This document shows positions 35,392 to 45,498 of a DNA stretch of 64,000 nt, one piece after another. Source of the DNA: Coptis chinensis (taxonomy: Eukaryota; Streptophyta; Magnoliopsida; Ranunculales; Ranunculaceae); contig CM027377.1 in assembly GCA_015680905.1 (NCBI GenBank), positions 30,776,501 through 30,840,500 on the forward strand, given 5' to 3'. Below the pieces are notes generated by a model. The model was not told the origin of the DNA and made no database searches. It worked only from the letters and a program-made list of their open reading frames with translations. Both the position numbers and the translations under genes were made by a program. Each line of letters begins with the position of its first letter. The first letter of the stretch is position 1.

Positions 35392-36740
35392 TAATAAATA
35401 TCCAAAACTGTATTATAAATCCCATAGAGACACTTCATATTGGTTGATTATGTGTTTAATAAATGTAAATTAATTATATTTTCGTGCTTTCATAGGTTTT
35501 GGCAGTTGATGACAAATTTGTAGCAAAACCTGCATTTTGGTATAAAAAAGTTGTACGGAATAGTGCTTGAACGTGAAGTCTTTTCTCTTTGCCCATTTGA
35601 AGCTCAAAGAGGCCAGACTAAAGCCCATGGACTCAACACCGACCATTTCCGGTTCAAATCAAGACAACTAATGGTGCAGAAAAGCTGTGGAACTTTCGAA
35701 GATCATATCTCCTGATTCTGGACTCCGAATTCGACATGGGAATTGTCAAATCGATCAGTGTGGTGAGCTCTATGCAAAGACGTGAAGTTATAAAAATCAG
35801 TATGGGCCACATGGACCCACCACTGGTCAAAGTACGTGGGTCCATCACATAGTGGGTGCTCTATTATTTGAGCACTAATTGAAGACAAAGTGAGTGGAGA
35901 ATTAAATAAACAAAGTGGAGCATTAATCCATTTTTTTAAAAGGAATTGGAGTGAGCACTCATGTTCGGTAATCATTCCATTCCATGAGATAAATTGAAAA
36001 AACAAAAGCAAAATTATTCATTCCATATTTTTGTTTTGTTTTGAGAGCTTGTAAGTCTTTTAATGGAGTTCTCTCCATACTCTCTCTAGAAATAAAATCT
36101 CTCCTTCTTCTACTTCTTCTTCCTATCTTACTTCTTTTTTCTCTTTTAGCTTAGTTAGTTTAGCATGTGTAATCCAAGGATCATGAGCTAAATAAACTCT
36201 CCCTTGTGGAGGGTTAATGATGCTCATGTGAGGAGAAACTCCATTAATGGAGTCTTTCATTGCTTAGTTTTTCACAAGCTTGTTGTCACATCAACTCCAA
36301 AATAGTTGATGTTGATAATAAGTTAGGAATTGTTAAGTTCTTCTAGACATAAAGTACCATAACAACTCCTCATGCTAGTAGGTTTTCTTAGATATAAGAT
36401 AAATCCACTAGGGATCAAACTCTAGTCTTATTATTGGGTTTTTCTATGAACCCAAGAATGCTTATAGTTTTTGTAATAAAGTCTTTAAAAATGATAGTTA
36501 TCCTTGCATGAGTAGAGTTAATTCTATCTACATCTTTCTATCTATATCTCTCTTTGTGTAAGTAGTTAAAAATCAAGCTTACGTAGGTTGTAAGTTTAAA
36601 ATAAAAGTAACTCAAGTGTAGTATACGAAAATAAAATAAATCATTTGCTTATTAATTAAGTTTTCCTGTGATTATTTGAGTGAAGTTGTAAACCAAGTGT
36701 GCTTGGAGTTAGGCATGGGACGAACCCTTGCTCAAGCTAA
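35392..36740 (+). repeat. diverged LTR (gypsy family 'TGATAAGCACC'), plus orientation
   Basis: Collinear with the minus-strand copy at 39290-40876. Shared blocks include AAAACTGTATTATAAA, ATTATGTGTTTAATAA, TATTTTCGT, ATCATATCTC, GATCAGTG, ATGAGCTAAA, AGGGTTAATGATGCTCATGT and GGGACGAACCC. I estimate about 70% identity by eye. No partner LTR in the same orientation lies nearby, so this is a solo or truncated LTR. Confidence 0.68.
36186..36232 (+). other. LTR hairpin, copy 1
   Basis: ATGAGCTAAATAAACTCTCC, a loop, then GGAGGGTTAATGATGCTCAT: imperfect nested inverted repeat. The second LTR copy has a perfect version (39927-39972). An AATAAA lies inside. Confidence 0.5.
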
Positions 36741-37489
36741 TTATAGCATAATTTGAGAGCAATGTACTTTATATAAACATGCTAAAAAGATGGTTTATCA
36801 GGTGGCATCAATATTTAAGCATATAAAAAGAAGTAAAAATTGTGCAATTGATTGAATCAGAACGTAATAGAAGTGAGAGTTAGTTAGACTTACCAACTCC
36901 CCTCACACACACACACGTTGCAAGATCCAACTGTTTCGACAATAATCTGCTTCAACACAATGAGCGAGAGTAATATGATTAAATATACACAAAGAAACAG
37001 ATCACAATTGATGGTTGGGAGAGATGAAACTGAACCAAGATAATGGCTGCCTACATACCAAATATCTGTTATCTTAGGATCAAGTTCCAACGTAGTTCCT
37101 TGTTATGAGAGAGAATGTTTTTTATCAATTGTTAGAGAAAGTAGAGTCCATGAAGGACTTGTCCTTTTGAATGATTCAAGATTTGATTTCTTATAGATTT
37201 GTCTTTATCTAATTGAATAATGAATCTGGACATATTAAATAATAAACCAATTATTGGATGGGCTAAGGTTAAGAACGTGGGCTTAACTGGTGGACTAGGC
37301 CTAATATTGGGTTGGATTCGTGGGCTTAGTGAGCCACAAAGTGGGGGTCTATACATCACCCATTCTTTGGTGGATGGGCAAAGCCCATGTGGCAAAGAAG
37401 TGAATATAGAAAAAAGAATGGAAGAACATCGAAAGAAAAAAAAATGAATTGACAACAAGTATTGGCATGCGTAATCTATTGTCAAAGGT
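36741..37489. other. spacer containing a half-copy of a MITE
   Basis: 36875-36960 reads GTTAGTTAGACTTACC, then CCCCTCACACACAC and GTTGCAAGATCCAACTG. These are the left-arm landmarks of the foldback MITE at 42651-42877, so it is a truncated relative. Nothing else is recognised. Confidence 0.5.
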
Positions 37490-37529
37490 GATAGTAGGTG
37501 GTGACATGTACAAGAGGCGAAAATATTGG

Positions 37530-38400
37530 CAAAATGAGACGGAAATAATTAGCGAAAATTATTGGCGACAAAAGACAGAAATAATTAGCGAAATGAGACG
37601 AAAATAATTGGTGACAGAAGACGGAAATAATTGGCGGAAGTTATTGTCGAAATGAGGCGGAAATTATTGGCGACATGAGTTGGAAATAATTGGCGAAAAT
37701 TACTGACGGAAGTTATTGGCAAAAGGAGATGGAAATAATTGACGAAAATTACTGGCTACAGGAGATGGAAAAAATTATCGAAAATCATTGGCGGAAGTTA
37801 TTAGTGAAAGGAGACGGAAATTATTGGCAACATGAAACAAAAATAATTAGCGAAAATTATTGGCAAAAGGAGACGGAGATAATTTGCGACAGAAGACGGA
37901 AATAATTGGCGGAAATTATTGGTGACAGGAGACGTAAATAATTGGCAAAGGAGGCAGAAATTATTGGCGCCAGGAGACGGAAATAGTTAGCGAAAATTAT
38001 TGGCGACATGAGATGAAAATAATTGGCAGCAGGAGACATAAATAATTGGTGAAAATAGGCAGAAATTATTGGGGGAAAAAAGTGGAAATTATTGGCTACA
38101 TGTGACGTAAATAGTTAGTGAAAATTATTGGTGAGAGGAGACATAAATAATTGGCGGAAGGTGGCGGAAATTATTGGCGACAGGAGAAGGAAATAATAGG
38201 CGAAAATTATTGGCAACAAGAGACGAAAATAGCTAGCGAAAATTATTGGCGACATGAGACAAATAATTGGCGAAAATTATTGGCGACAGGAGACGGGAAT
38301 AATTGACAGAAGTTATTGGTGGAAGTTATTGGCAAAAAGAGACTAAAATTATTGACGAAAAGAAGTGGAAATTATTGGCGAAGTAAGGCGGATGTTATTA
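37530..38400 (+). repeat. minisatellite built on ATTATTGGCGA
   Basis: About 25 diverged copies of a ~36 bp unit of the form ATTATTGGCGACAGGAGACG, GAA, ATAATTGGCGAAA. The two halves (ATTATTGGCG and AATAATTGGCG) are themselves related. The array is transcribable on either strand; short ORFs through it give repetitive peptides (EIIxENYWxxE) that reflect the repeat. Confidence 0.9.
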
Positions 38401-38566
38401 GAAGAATTAAATGAGATGGAAGATTATGAGCGGAGCGCCGCTGTAAGGGCTGAAGAATTAGAAGATTGGAAACCTCGGGTGAAAACTTAGGAAGAAGGAA
38501 ACGAAATGATGACAGCAAAAATGTTAGGGGATTAGAAAGGAATTAATTGCTGCTAATAAAGAGATT

Positions 38567-38779
38567 GTGGGAAACAAAAAGTTGTTAGCACAAGCTATTC
38601 TAGAGATAGAAAATAAAAAGATGGAAAAGATGCAAGCAATTATACAAAAGCCAGATGTTCTGGAAGAAAATGAACAGAGGAAGGAAGACTATGATAAGTT
38701 ATATCTGATGTATATGGATACTGTTAAAAGTTGCTACGAAAAGTGTGCCTTTTCCAGAGGGAAAGTAATAGAACGTTGA
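38567..38779 (+). CDS. short coiled-coil-like ORF after the minisatellite
   Basis: 70 codons, Lys/Glu-rich (ILEIENKKMEKMQAIIQK, EENEQRKEDYDKLYLMY) with heptad-like spacing, ending SRGKVIER. The same helical, charged style continues upstream (38400-38540) with stops. It lies 140 bp before a polypurine tract, so it is probably the 3' end of a retroelement ORF rather than a host gene. Family not recognised. Confidence 0.3.
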   Translation: MGNKKLLAQAILEIENKKMEKMQAIIQKPDVLEENEQRKEDYDKLYLMYMDTVKSCYEKCAFSRGKVIER

Positions 38780-38907
38780 TTGTGTAATAAAAGTAGGAAA
38801 AATAATACAAACCTTTAATGGAAATGCAACATCACTTCTTGTTTTTGATATTATATTGTTCGCTTCATGTTGATAGGTAATATTGATAGAAAAATATGAT
38901 GGTGACA

Positions 38908-39289
38908 TAATGGGGGAATGTAGACACCCCCAATATAAAATTAGTGTAAGAAAGTGTAAGTCTCACCCCCATTGTTGTTATTGAAAAAACTAAGGCAAAA
39001 GGGCCACGGTGGTCCTTAATGACCTTAACTATTCAGGTGTAACAACACATGTACCAAACGTGAGGCAAGGTCTGGAATTTTCCACAAGTGCAAGGTTGTC
39101 ATTCTTGCACTTGGACCAAACTAAAACACAACGTTGTTGCCTTAGTATTGGAATTCACACAGATATTCAAATTTGAGAGTATTCTAATAATCGTACCAAG
39201 CAAGAATAACCATTGATGTTAGAACTTTTAAGTATCTTATGAAATTGGACTTTCACAACCTACTACGTACTAAAACTCAAGATTTCCTT
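38908..39289 (+). repeat. polypurine tract and LTR start, plus orientation
   Basis: ATAATGGGGGAA (38908-38918 region) is directly followed by TGTAGACACCCCCAATATAA, a typical polypurine tract/3' LTR junction of a plant gypsy element. The LTR appears cut short by the minus-strand LTR that follows. The right limit is uncertain. Confidence 0.5.
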
Positions 39290-40876
39290 ACTCACGTGTT
39301 TTCCTTGGTATGTTTTAAGTAAGGGGTTCGTTCCAACCTTAGACAAGAATGCTATCACAACTGAAATTCTAGCACCTTAGAGAACTAAGTGAGAAGGATT
39401 TTTAATTAGGTATTTTGAAGATATTGTTTCCCTAAGGATCACTTACTACACAAGTTATCTAAAATTTGCAAGTTGTTTCTTAAATAAGTAGAGAGAGGAA
39501 GATAAGGAGAGGGTTAACCTAATCATGCAAGACTAGTTACGTAGCTTTTTAGGGAATAAAATCACTCTATCTCTAATCAGTCTCGGGTTCATAGACAACC
39601 CCAAACTGATTCGAGTATTGATCCCTAGCAAGATGTACTCATTTATGAGTCCATCTTGCTAGCATGAGGAGTTTTTGAGATATTTCATCTCTGAAATGTC
39701 TCTTCAACTCCTGGTTTCATTTCACGCCATGCGGACAAAGATAAAAATCTGGATTCTCCAGGACTTGCGCGTGTGATTGATCCCAGTGTCAATGGGTCGC
39801 GTGTGCTAACTTTTCTAAAGCTCCAGGCTCCAAAATTTGTCGGTCTCAATCTTTTTGTAACTTGGTGTCAAAGAAAACCTAAGCCTCTAAGCAGTGATTC
39901 TAGACCCCTAAAACGTGCACTGATCCTCACATGAGCATCATTAACCCTCCCTTTGGGAGGGTTTTAGCTCATGATCCTAGGAAAGATATGCAAATATATG
40001 TTTGATGTATGCTGAATTAAAGAAGAAGAAGAAGAAGAAGGATGCAAAGAGTTGAATTTTTAAGTTAGAAAGAAAGAAATTTTATTTATAAAACTAAAGT
40101 GGCTACCATTAAAACTATTACACCAAACTAAAGCTTAACTTAGAAAAATAAATGCATGAACATAGAATGAATGGAGTCCTCCCCAAAATCAATACAAATC
40201 ATCCCATTTCAAGAGCTTTCTCTCCTTTCACCCACGTGAACCAACTCCCACCATTAATCACATTAAATTCTATCTTATCTCCAAATCAAAACAAATTGAC
40301 ACCTTGCATTTTTTTTTTTGCACTATTAGCACCTAAATCTAGTCAACTTAATTAATTTCATGCAAGGTGTCAATTTGTGCCAATAATTTGCACATTTTGT
40401 CTTGACTTGCTTGATGACTTATCCAATCTTGTGGGCCCGTAGAGTGGGTCCACATGTTGCGTCCAGTGGTGGGCTAGTCCTTTGGAATTTTTACAACTTC
40501 CCGACTTTATGTAGAGTTCGTCGCACTGATCGTCTGAGCAACCCACTTGCCGAAATTGGAGTCCCGGTTCAAGAGATATGAGCTCCGAAAGTTTGATGCT
40601 TCCGTGCACGACGTTATCCCTTTCTGACTTGGAATCGTCTTGTTGGAGTTCCTGGGATTTAGGCGGGTTTTGTTGAGATTTGCATAAGCTAACTCAGAAA
40701 GTCTTACGTACACACACTATTCCATGCTTAAATACTGGCTTTATCCTCATTTTTACGTTGGTTGCGCAAACCTGCAAAAGTACGAAAATACGATTATTTC
40801 ATTATTATTAAACACATAATTAACCGAAATGTTATATCTCTATGGGATTTTATAATACAGTTTTGGGTGCTTATCA
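39290..40876 (-). repeat. diverged LTR (gypsy family 'TGATAAGCACC'), minus orientation
   Basis: On the minus strand it begins TGATAAGCACCCAAAACTGT at 40876 and can be followed in step with the plus-strand copy to about 39290 (GGAACGAACCCCTTAC). It directly follows, in minus sense, a gypsy integrase tail (41252-41110), so it is the 3' LTR of that remnant. The left limit is approximate. Confidence 0.7.
39927..39972 (-). other. LTR hairpin, copy 2 (perfect stem)
   Basis: The minus strand reads ATGAGCTAAAACCCTCCC, AAA, GGGAGGGTTAATGATGCTCAT. The central AACCCTCCC/GGGAGGGTT pair is perfect, and the outer ATGAGC/GCTCAT also pairs. Conserved in position with copy 1 despite the divergence of the surrounding LTR. 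Confidence 0.65.
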
Positions 40877-41109
40877 ACCATCTTATTGACTCGGATTTTC
40901 TTCAAGCACGCATGAATACGACATACTTGGACTGAAAAAGGCATAATATGGATGACCTCTTTGAAATTAATGCTAATGAATGACATTGTTGAAAGAAAGA
41001 GTACAAAAGAATAGAGTAATGTAATAAAGGACAACCAACCATATGAAAATGGAAATTGAATGTCTTTATTGATGGATAAAATGTAAATATGTAAAAGAAC
41101 TTCGCAATG

Positions 41110-41252
41110 GTTAAAAGCTTTGTGGATAAAACTGATTCAGCGCCATATTCAAGGTTAAAAGGTGATAATGTAGTCAAATATTTCGGCGTTGTACTATAAG
41201 CCTGCAAAATAGCAGGTAACTCCTTTACCAAGTTCCCTTTGAGAAACAACAA
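41110..41252 (-). pseudogene. gypsy integrase tail fragment (Tat/Ogre-like)
   Basis: Reads KGNLVKELPAILQAYSTTPK, then YLTTLSPFNLEYGAESVLST. The pattern 'ELP..LWAYRTTP...TG.TPF.L.YGAEAV' is the conserved end of the integrase core in Tat/Ogre and related gypsy elements. Followed in minus sense by the LTR at 40876. Only this block is recognisable. Confidence 0.75.
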
Positions 41253-41389
41253 AGCTCTTCATGCCCTTGACCATTAAATGTAGAAGTTTCATCAAAGGGA
41301 CTTTGTGTTAAGTGGGGTGAGATCTATTTCATTTAGAAGATTTAAACAAAGGAGACCCCGATTAGCCTATATGGAGGATGGCACCTGCC

Positions 41390-42330
41390 ATTATCTCTTA
41401 TAGGAGTTGAAGATTTTAGGTAGTACACACGTTCGGCCCTGACTGGAGATTGTCTTTCTCTTTGCATGTAACCAGCCTGTCTAGGCCGGTAGCTTATATG
41501 GGATCGGGGTTTTCCCTCTAGTTGCTTCTATGATGCCTTCATTCCTTGTCAGGTCGGACTTGTCTGGGATGGCAATTTTCCTTAAATATGGAAGGTCAAC
41601 TTTCCCTATCTGGCCGGTCCTTGCCTGGGATGGCATTTTCCCTGTCAGGTCGAACTTGTCTGGGATGGCAATTTTCCTGAAATTTGCAAGGTCGGCCTTC
41701 CTTGTCAGGTCGTTCCCATCTGGGATGGTGGTATTCTTTATAGTTTCTTCTGTGACTCCTTTCCATGTCAGGTTGGACCTACCTGGGATGCGATTTTCCT
41801 CAAATATGTGAGGTTGATCTTCCATGTCAGGTCGTTCCCGTATTGGATGATGGTATTCTTTATAGTTTCTTCTGTGACGCCTTCTTTCCATGTCAGGTCG
41901 GACCTGTCTAGGATGACAATTTTCCTCAAATATGTAAGGTCGATCTTCCCTGTCAGGTCGTTCTCGTCTTGGATGGTGGTACTCTTTATAGTTTATTCTG
42001 TGACGCCTTCTTTCCATGTCACGTCAGACCTGTCTGGGATAGCGATTTTCTTCAAATCTACAAGGTTGGCCTTCCCTGTCAGGTCAATCCCATATGGGAT
42101 GGCGTCTTCCCTACCAGGTGGGACCTATCCGAGATGGCAATTTTCCTCAAATCTGTGAGGTCGGCCTTCCCTATCAGGTCGGTTATGTCCTGGCTTGACT
42201 CTTCCATTGTCTCTTATTGGAGATAGAGATCTTTGGCGGTAAGCATGATTAGGTTCGATCGGTGATTGTCTTTCTCTTTCCCTGTAACCAGCATGTCTAG
42301 GCCGGTAGTCACCTTTGGCAGGATGGTCAG
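41390..42330 (-). repeat. ~128 bp tandem array coding for Arg/His-rich repeats, with flanking duplications
   Basis: Four units begin at about 41705, 41828, 41955 and 42079. Each holds GTCAGGTCGTTCCCGTCTGG, GATGGTGGTATTCTTTATAG, GTGACGCCTTCTTTCCATGT and GATGACAATTTTCCTCAAAT. The shorter word TGTCAGGTCGGACCTGTC recurs through the earlier part. On the minus strand 42017-41481 is open (RRHRRNYKEYHHP, RPDMEDQPHIFEENR). A ~100 bp block with GATTGTCTTTCTCTTT and CTAGGCCGGTAG is present at both edges (41450, 42265). It probably belongs to the gag/linker of the gypsy remnant. Confidence 0.8.
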
Positions 42331-42650
42331 TATTAATATACCACTCCTCCATGTTGTGTCGCTCCTATATATGATGTCCTCCTTCCCCATCATGTCTTAC
42401 ATATCTCGGATGGCGGTCTTCCCTGAAATTGCTTCTCGGAGATAAATCTTCCTCTTAGAGCATGCACTGTTTGATTATGCTTGAGAAGTAGTTCGTTGTT
42501 GAGGACGATAAAGTGGATTTTCAAGATGGTCCCATACACTAGAACAACCTGCTTCCCTGCGTGATCGCCTTGATGTAGTAGAATTGGCAACATCGTCCGC
42601 TGGCCTTTGTCTCTTTGCTAACTTCCTTCTCAAGTTCCTATTTAAATTTT
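42331..42650 (-). other. unassigned, probably more of the gypsy remnant
   Basis: One short open frame (42593-42390) without recognised motifs. It continues directly from the array. Confidence 0.35.
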
Positions 42651-42877
42651 GGGTTAGTTAGACTTACCCCCCCCCCCCCCCCCATTAATAGTTGCAATTA
42701 GTATTACCCCCCCATTTTCAAAAAATATTAGTGATACCCCCCATTGCAAGATCCAACTACTTCTGAGATGAATTTTTTTCAGATGAAGAAATCGGACCGT
42801 TGGATCTTACAAATGGGGGGGGGGGGTATCACTAATATTTTTGAAAATGGGGAGAGTAAGTCTAACTTACCTAACCC
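42651..42877. mobile_element. foldback MITE with C/G runs, MULE-like ends
   Basis: 227 bp, nearly entirely an inverted repeat: GGGTTAGTTAGACTTACCCC on the left, and GTAAGTCTAACTTACCTAACCC on the right. Inner arms are TTTTCAAAAAATATTAGTGA with TACCCCCC and GCAAGATCCAAC, mirrored as GTTGGATCTTAC, GGGGGGTATCACTAATATTT. C17 and G12 runs pair. TTAGACTTACCCCC differs by one base from the end motif of the MULE at 10437-17630. No clean 9 bp duplication is seen. Confidence 0.85.
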
Positions 42878-43037
42878 TAGAAGTCATGCTTCTCTGAACA
42901 CACAATCATAATCCATTTATTTGTAAACTTCACCCATTCAATTCCTCTTAAATAAAAAAAAAAGAAAAGAAAAGAAAACCAACAATTCAATGCGCACATA
43001 GAGTTGCACAAGTATCACAACTAGTGAAGCAACTTAA

Positions 43038-43930
43038 TTAATCTAAAATAACTGGTTGATCTGCAACCCCTTCCACTGTTGATATTAAGCTTCCCACTAC
43101 TTCTTTAAATCTAGAATTGTGGTTCCCCAATTTCTTAGTCCATCCATTAGTTGCAAGGCGGTGATAGTTCTTCCAAAATAGAACTGGTTCAAGAATCGAG
43201 CATCCGACTTGCAGTTTCACAGACACCAAATGATTTCCATTTATGTGTCCAATAGCAATCACCTTCAGTTTGCTTGGAGGTGGTGTTCTCAATGGTACAA
43301 AAGTGTGGCAAAATCCTAAAGAAATTGAAACGAGCACAACCTGATAACTTAACGCGCCGAGAAAACCCATATAGGGCAATAGAAACCACTTCTCTCGTGA
43401 GCATGGGCTATCAAATGTGTCCAGCGTATCCATAAGTGTATTAAAATTTTCCTCATCGCCAAATAGCTTCAGATATTCTTCTTTGTAAAAGCAAGTTCTG
43501 CTCTCAAGTCTTGACGAACTTCCATCCACCCTGTTTCAATGTTCATCCCCATGTTAAGTGTTATAGCTCGAAAACCACAATTTCCATCGTTATCAACATT
43601 ATGCACACTCAATATCAATGGTCGAAGAACTTCTGGAAATTCACTTACATTAATACTCCGCTGGCTAGTCCGTATATAACACTTGATTTAGTAGTGAGTG
43701 GTTGTGTTGGCCTTGTAATTTTCAGTTTCTTTAAAGGTGGTTGGGGTGGATTAGAAAGTGGCACAGATGGAGACTAAGATGAAGCTCTGTTAGATGTGTC
43801 AACCAGTAGCTCAAATGCAGATGGATCTCACTTTGTTGAATGGTCAGTTCCTGGAAATTTCTTCCTCCATCCAACTAGTTGACCCTTAGTTTGAACTTTT
43901 GCCCTTGGTTGAATTTAGAACTTAGACAAT
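43038..43930 (-). pseudogene. MULE-type C-terminus fused to an OTU-like cysteine protease
   Basis: The minus strand from about 43930 reads WDPSAFELLVDTSNRASS and NPPQPPLKKLKITRPTQP, like the linker after the SWIM finger of plant MULE proteins. An OTU domain follows: VDNDGNCGFRAITLNMG (43597-43548; catalytic Asp and Cys present), then after a frame change KWFLLPYMGFLGALSYQVVL, TFVPLRTPPPSKLK and IAIGHINGNHLVSVKL (catalytic His). OTU proteins cleave ubiquitin linkages. Transposase-OTU fusions are known in plant MULEs. At least two frameshifts break it. Confidence 0.72.
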
Positions 43931-45000
43931 GCAACTACCTGCTCTTGCACACAAAATGATTAAAAAAAAAAACTGCATTCTCAATATTATTCAACCGAGA
44001 AGGTTTGACTTCTTGAAATTTATCTTCCACCATTTTTGTGTTTCTTCCATTTTGCAACAAAAAGATTAAGAACTTGTTAAGTAATGGTGTTTTGAGGGGA
44101 AACGCTATGGGCTTTTTTTTTGGAGAAAAAAATGTTAGTGTACATAGGGTTGAGTTGAGTAGAAAGAAAAAGAGTTGAGTAGAAATATAGTAGAAAAGAA
44201 AAACGTGGGTTTCTTCATTTTGATATTTTCCTTTTTTTTTCTTGGTGATTTTTTTTGGTTTTTTCCTTTTAAGTTTGGATCGCCCTTAGTAATTTTAAAC
44301 TATGGTTTAGTTAAGCGATGGTTAATTGTTAGTTGGGTCGTCTTTGGTAAAACAAGTGGTGTCAATATGAAACCCTTATCTAATTCCCTTAAGGTAATTA
44401 CAATTTTATTGTACAAAATCTACTTGGGCCGTGTTTGTGTTGCTAGTAAATTTTTTATAGGAAGCTTTTCCACTAAAATTTTCTCTTGGAATGCAACGTG
44501 TTTGAGAAAATCTGAAATTTCTCTCTATAAAATTATCTTTTTGGAAGAAACATACAAAAAAAAACAAATTTTGTTCCAACGGACTCAACACACTCTTTCC
44601 TTCTGAACCGTTGCGACGATTCCAGTGCCCTTCCAAACTGTTGCCAAAGAAACAGGTTAACTGCTCGACTCTTGGCTCAAGAAAATACACCTTACAAAAG
44701 GACATGGCCTCTCCCATGATCAATCATGCATGTACTCCAAACGTTTCCAGCTTTCCTATAATTAGTTACTCTCTTCTCTTCAACGTCTCAAAAAGGATGA
44801 ACATACATCCCCCGGGATAGGTGATTAACTTTCTTTTCTTTCAAACTTTAGTTTGTTAAGGTTTTAAATGGTGTGTGATTGGTATTTAGAGTTTGACTTT
44901 GCGCATTTTAAGTGTTTGATCAAATGAAGTGCAAATCCCATGATTTTGTATTCTTTTGGTTGATTGGTTATTCTCTTCCCCCTTTCTTCTTTTTGATTTG
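43931..45000. other. no recognised gene
   Basis: AT-rich. The open frames 44175-44606 and 44406-44723 overlap on opposite strands and have no motif. It may include lost parts of the MULE-OTU element. Confidence 0.4.
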
Positions 45001-45248
45001 TGTTAAATTGCCAATTTCTCCATAAGCTTGAACTTATGTGAAGGGTCAATTCTATTAATATATTAGAGGTTCATATATGTCAACACTCCCCCTCTAGACA
45101 TCTTCACCTAGTAGGAGTTGAACCTGAGACCTCTCAGAAACCAGTGGCTCTGATACCATGTTAAATTGCCAATTTCTCTATAAACTCGAACTTATGTGAA
45201 GAGTCAATTCTATTAATATATTAGAGACTCATATATGTCAACAATTTG
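44996..45248 (-). mobile_element. complete SMART/TRIM miniature LTR retrotransposon
   Basis: 243 bp (45001-45243) between perfect ATTTG duplications (44996-45000, 45244-45248). Two 85 bp LTRs (45001-45085 and 45159-45243) start TGTTAAATTG and end GTCAACA in plus orientation, with roughly six differences. The minus strand between them has primer site TGGTATCAGAGCC directly after the LTR (initiator-Met tRNA) and polypurine tract AGAGGGGGAG directly before the other LTR. The 73 bp interior codes for nothing. It must have moved with proteins of another element. Confidence 0.95.
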
Positions 45249-45498
45249 TACATTGAAAAATTATTTCTGCTGCATTATGTGTTGCTCTTTCACTTATGTT
45301 GATTATGAGTACATACATACATCAACCGTCATTGTCTTCTATTGTTTTATGCGTGTGATCGGGATTTCTTTCTTTTTTATATTGTCATTTCGAACTCTGT
45401 TTTCAATCGATATCCGTGAGAATTTTACCACAATGATCCTCATTTTCCACTAAGTTTTGTCCTTCACAGTTATATACTTAAATTGCTTTCTTAATGTT

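Noticed and set aside
37530..38400. CRISPR-like regular array
   Set aside because: Units are contiguous, diverged and lack unique spacers; the setting is plant nuclear DNA. It is a minisatellite.
41530..42226. Plus-strand Phe/Arg-rich ORFs across the 128 bp array
   Set aside because: Shadows of the array; the minus-strand frame follows the strand of the neighbouring integrase remnant and is the better candidate.
45001..45243. Two copies of a simple tandem repeat
   Set aside because: Primer site, polypurine tract and exact 5 bp duplication show that the copies are LTRs of a miniature retroelement.
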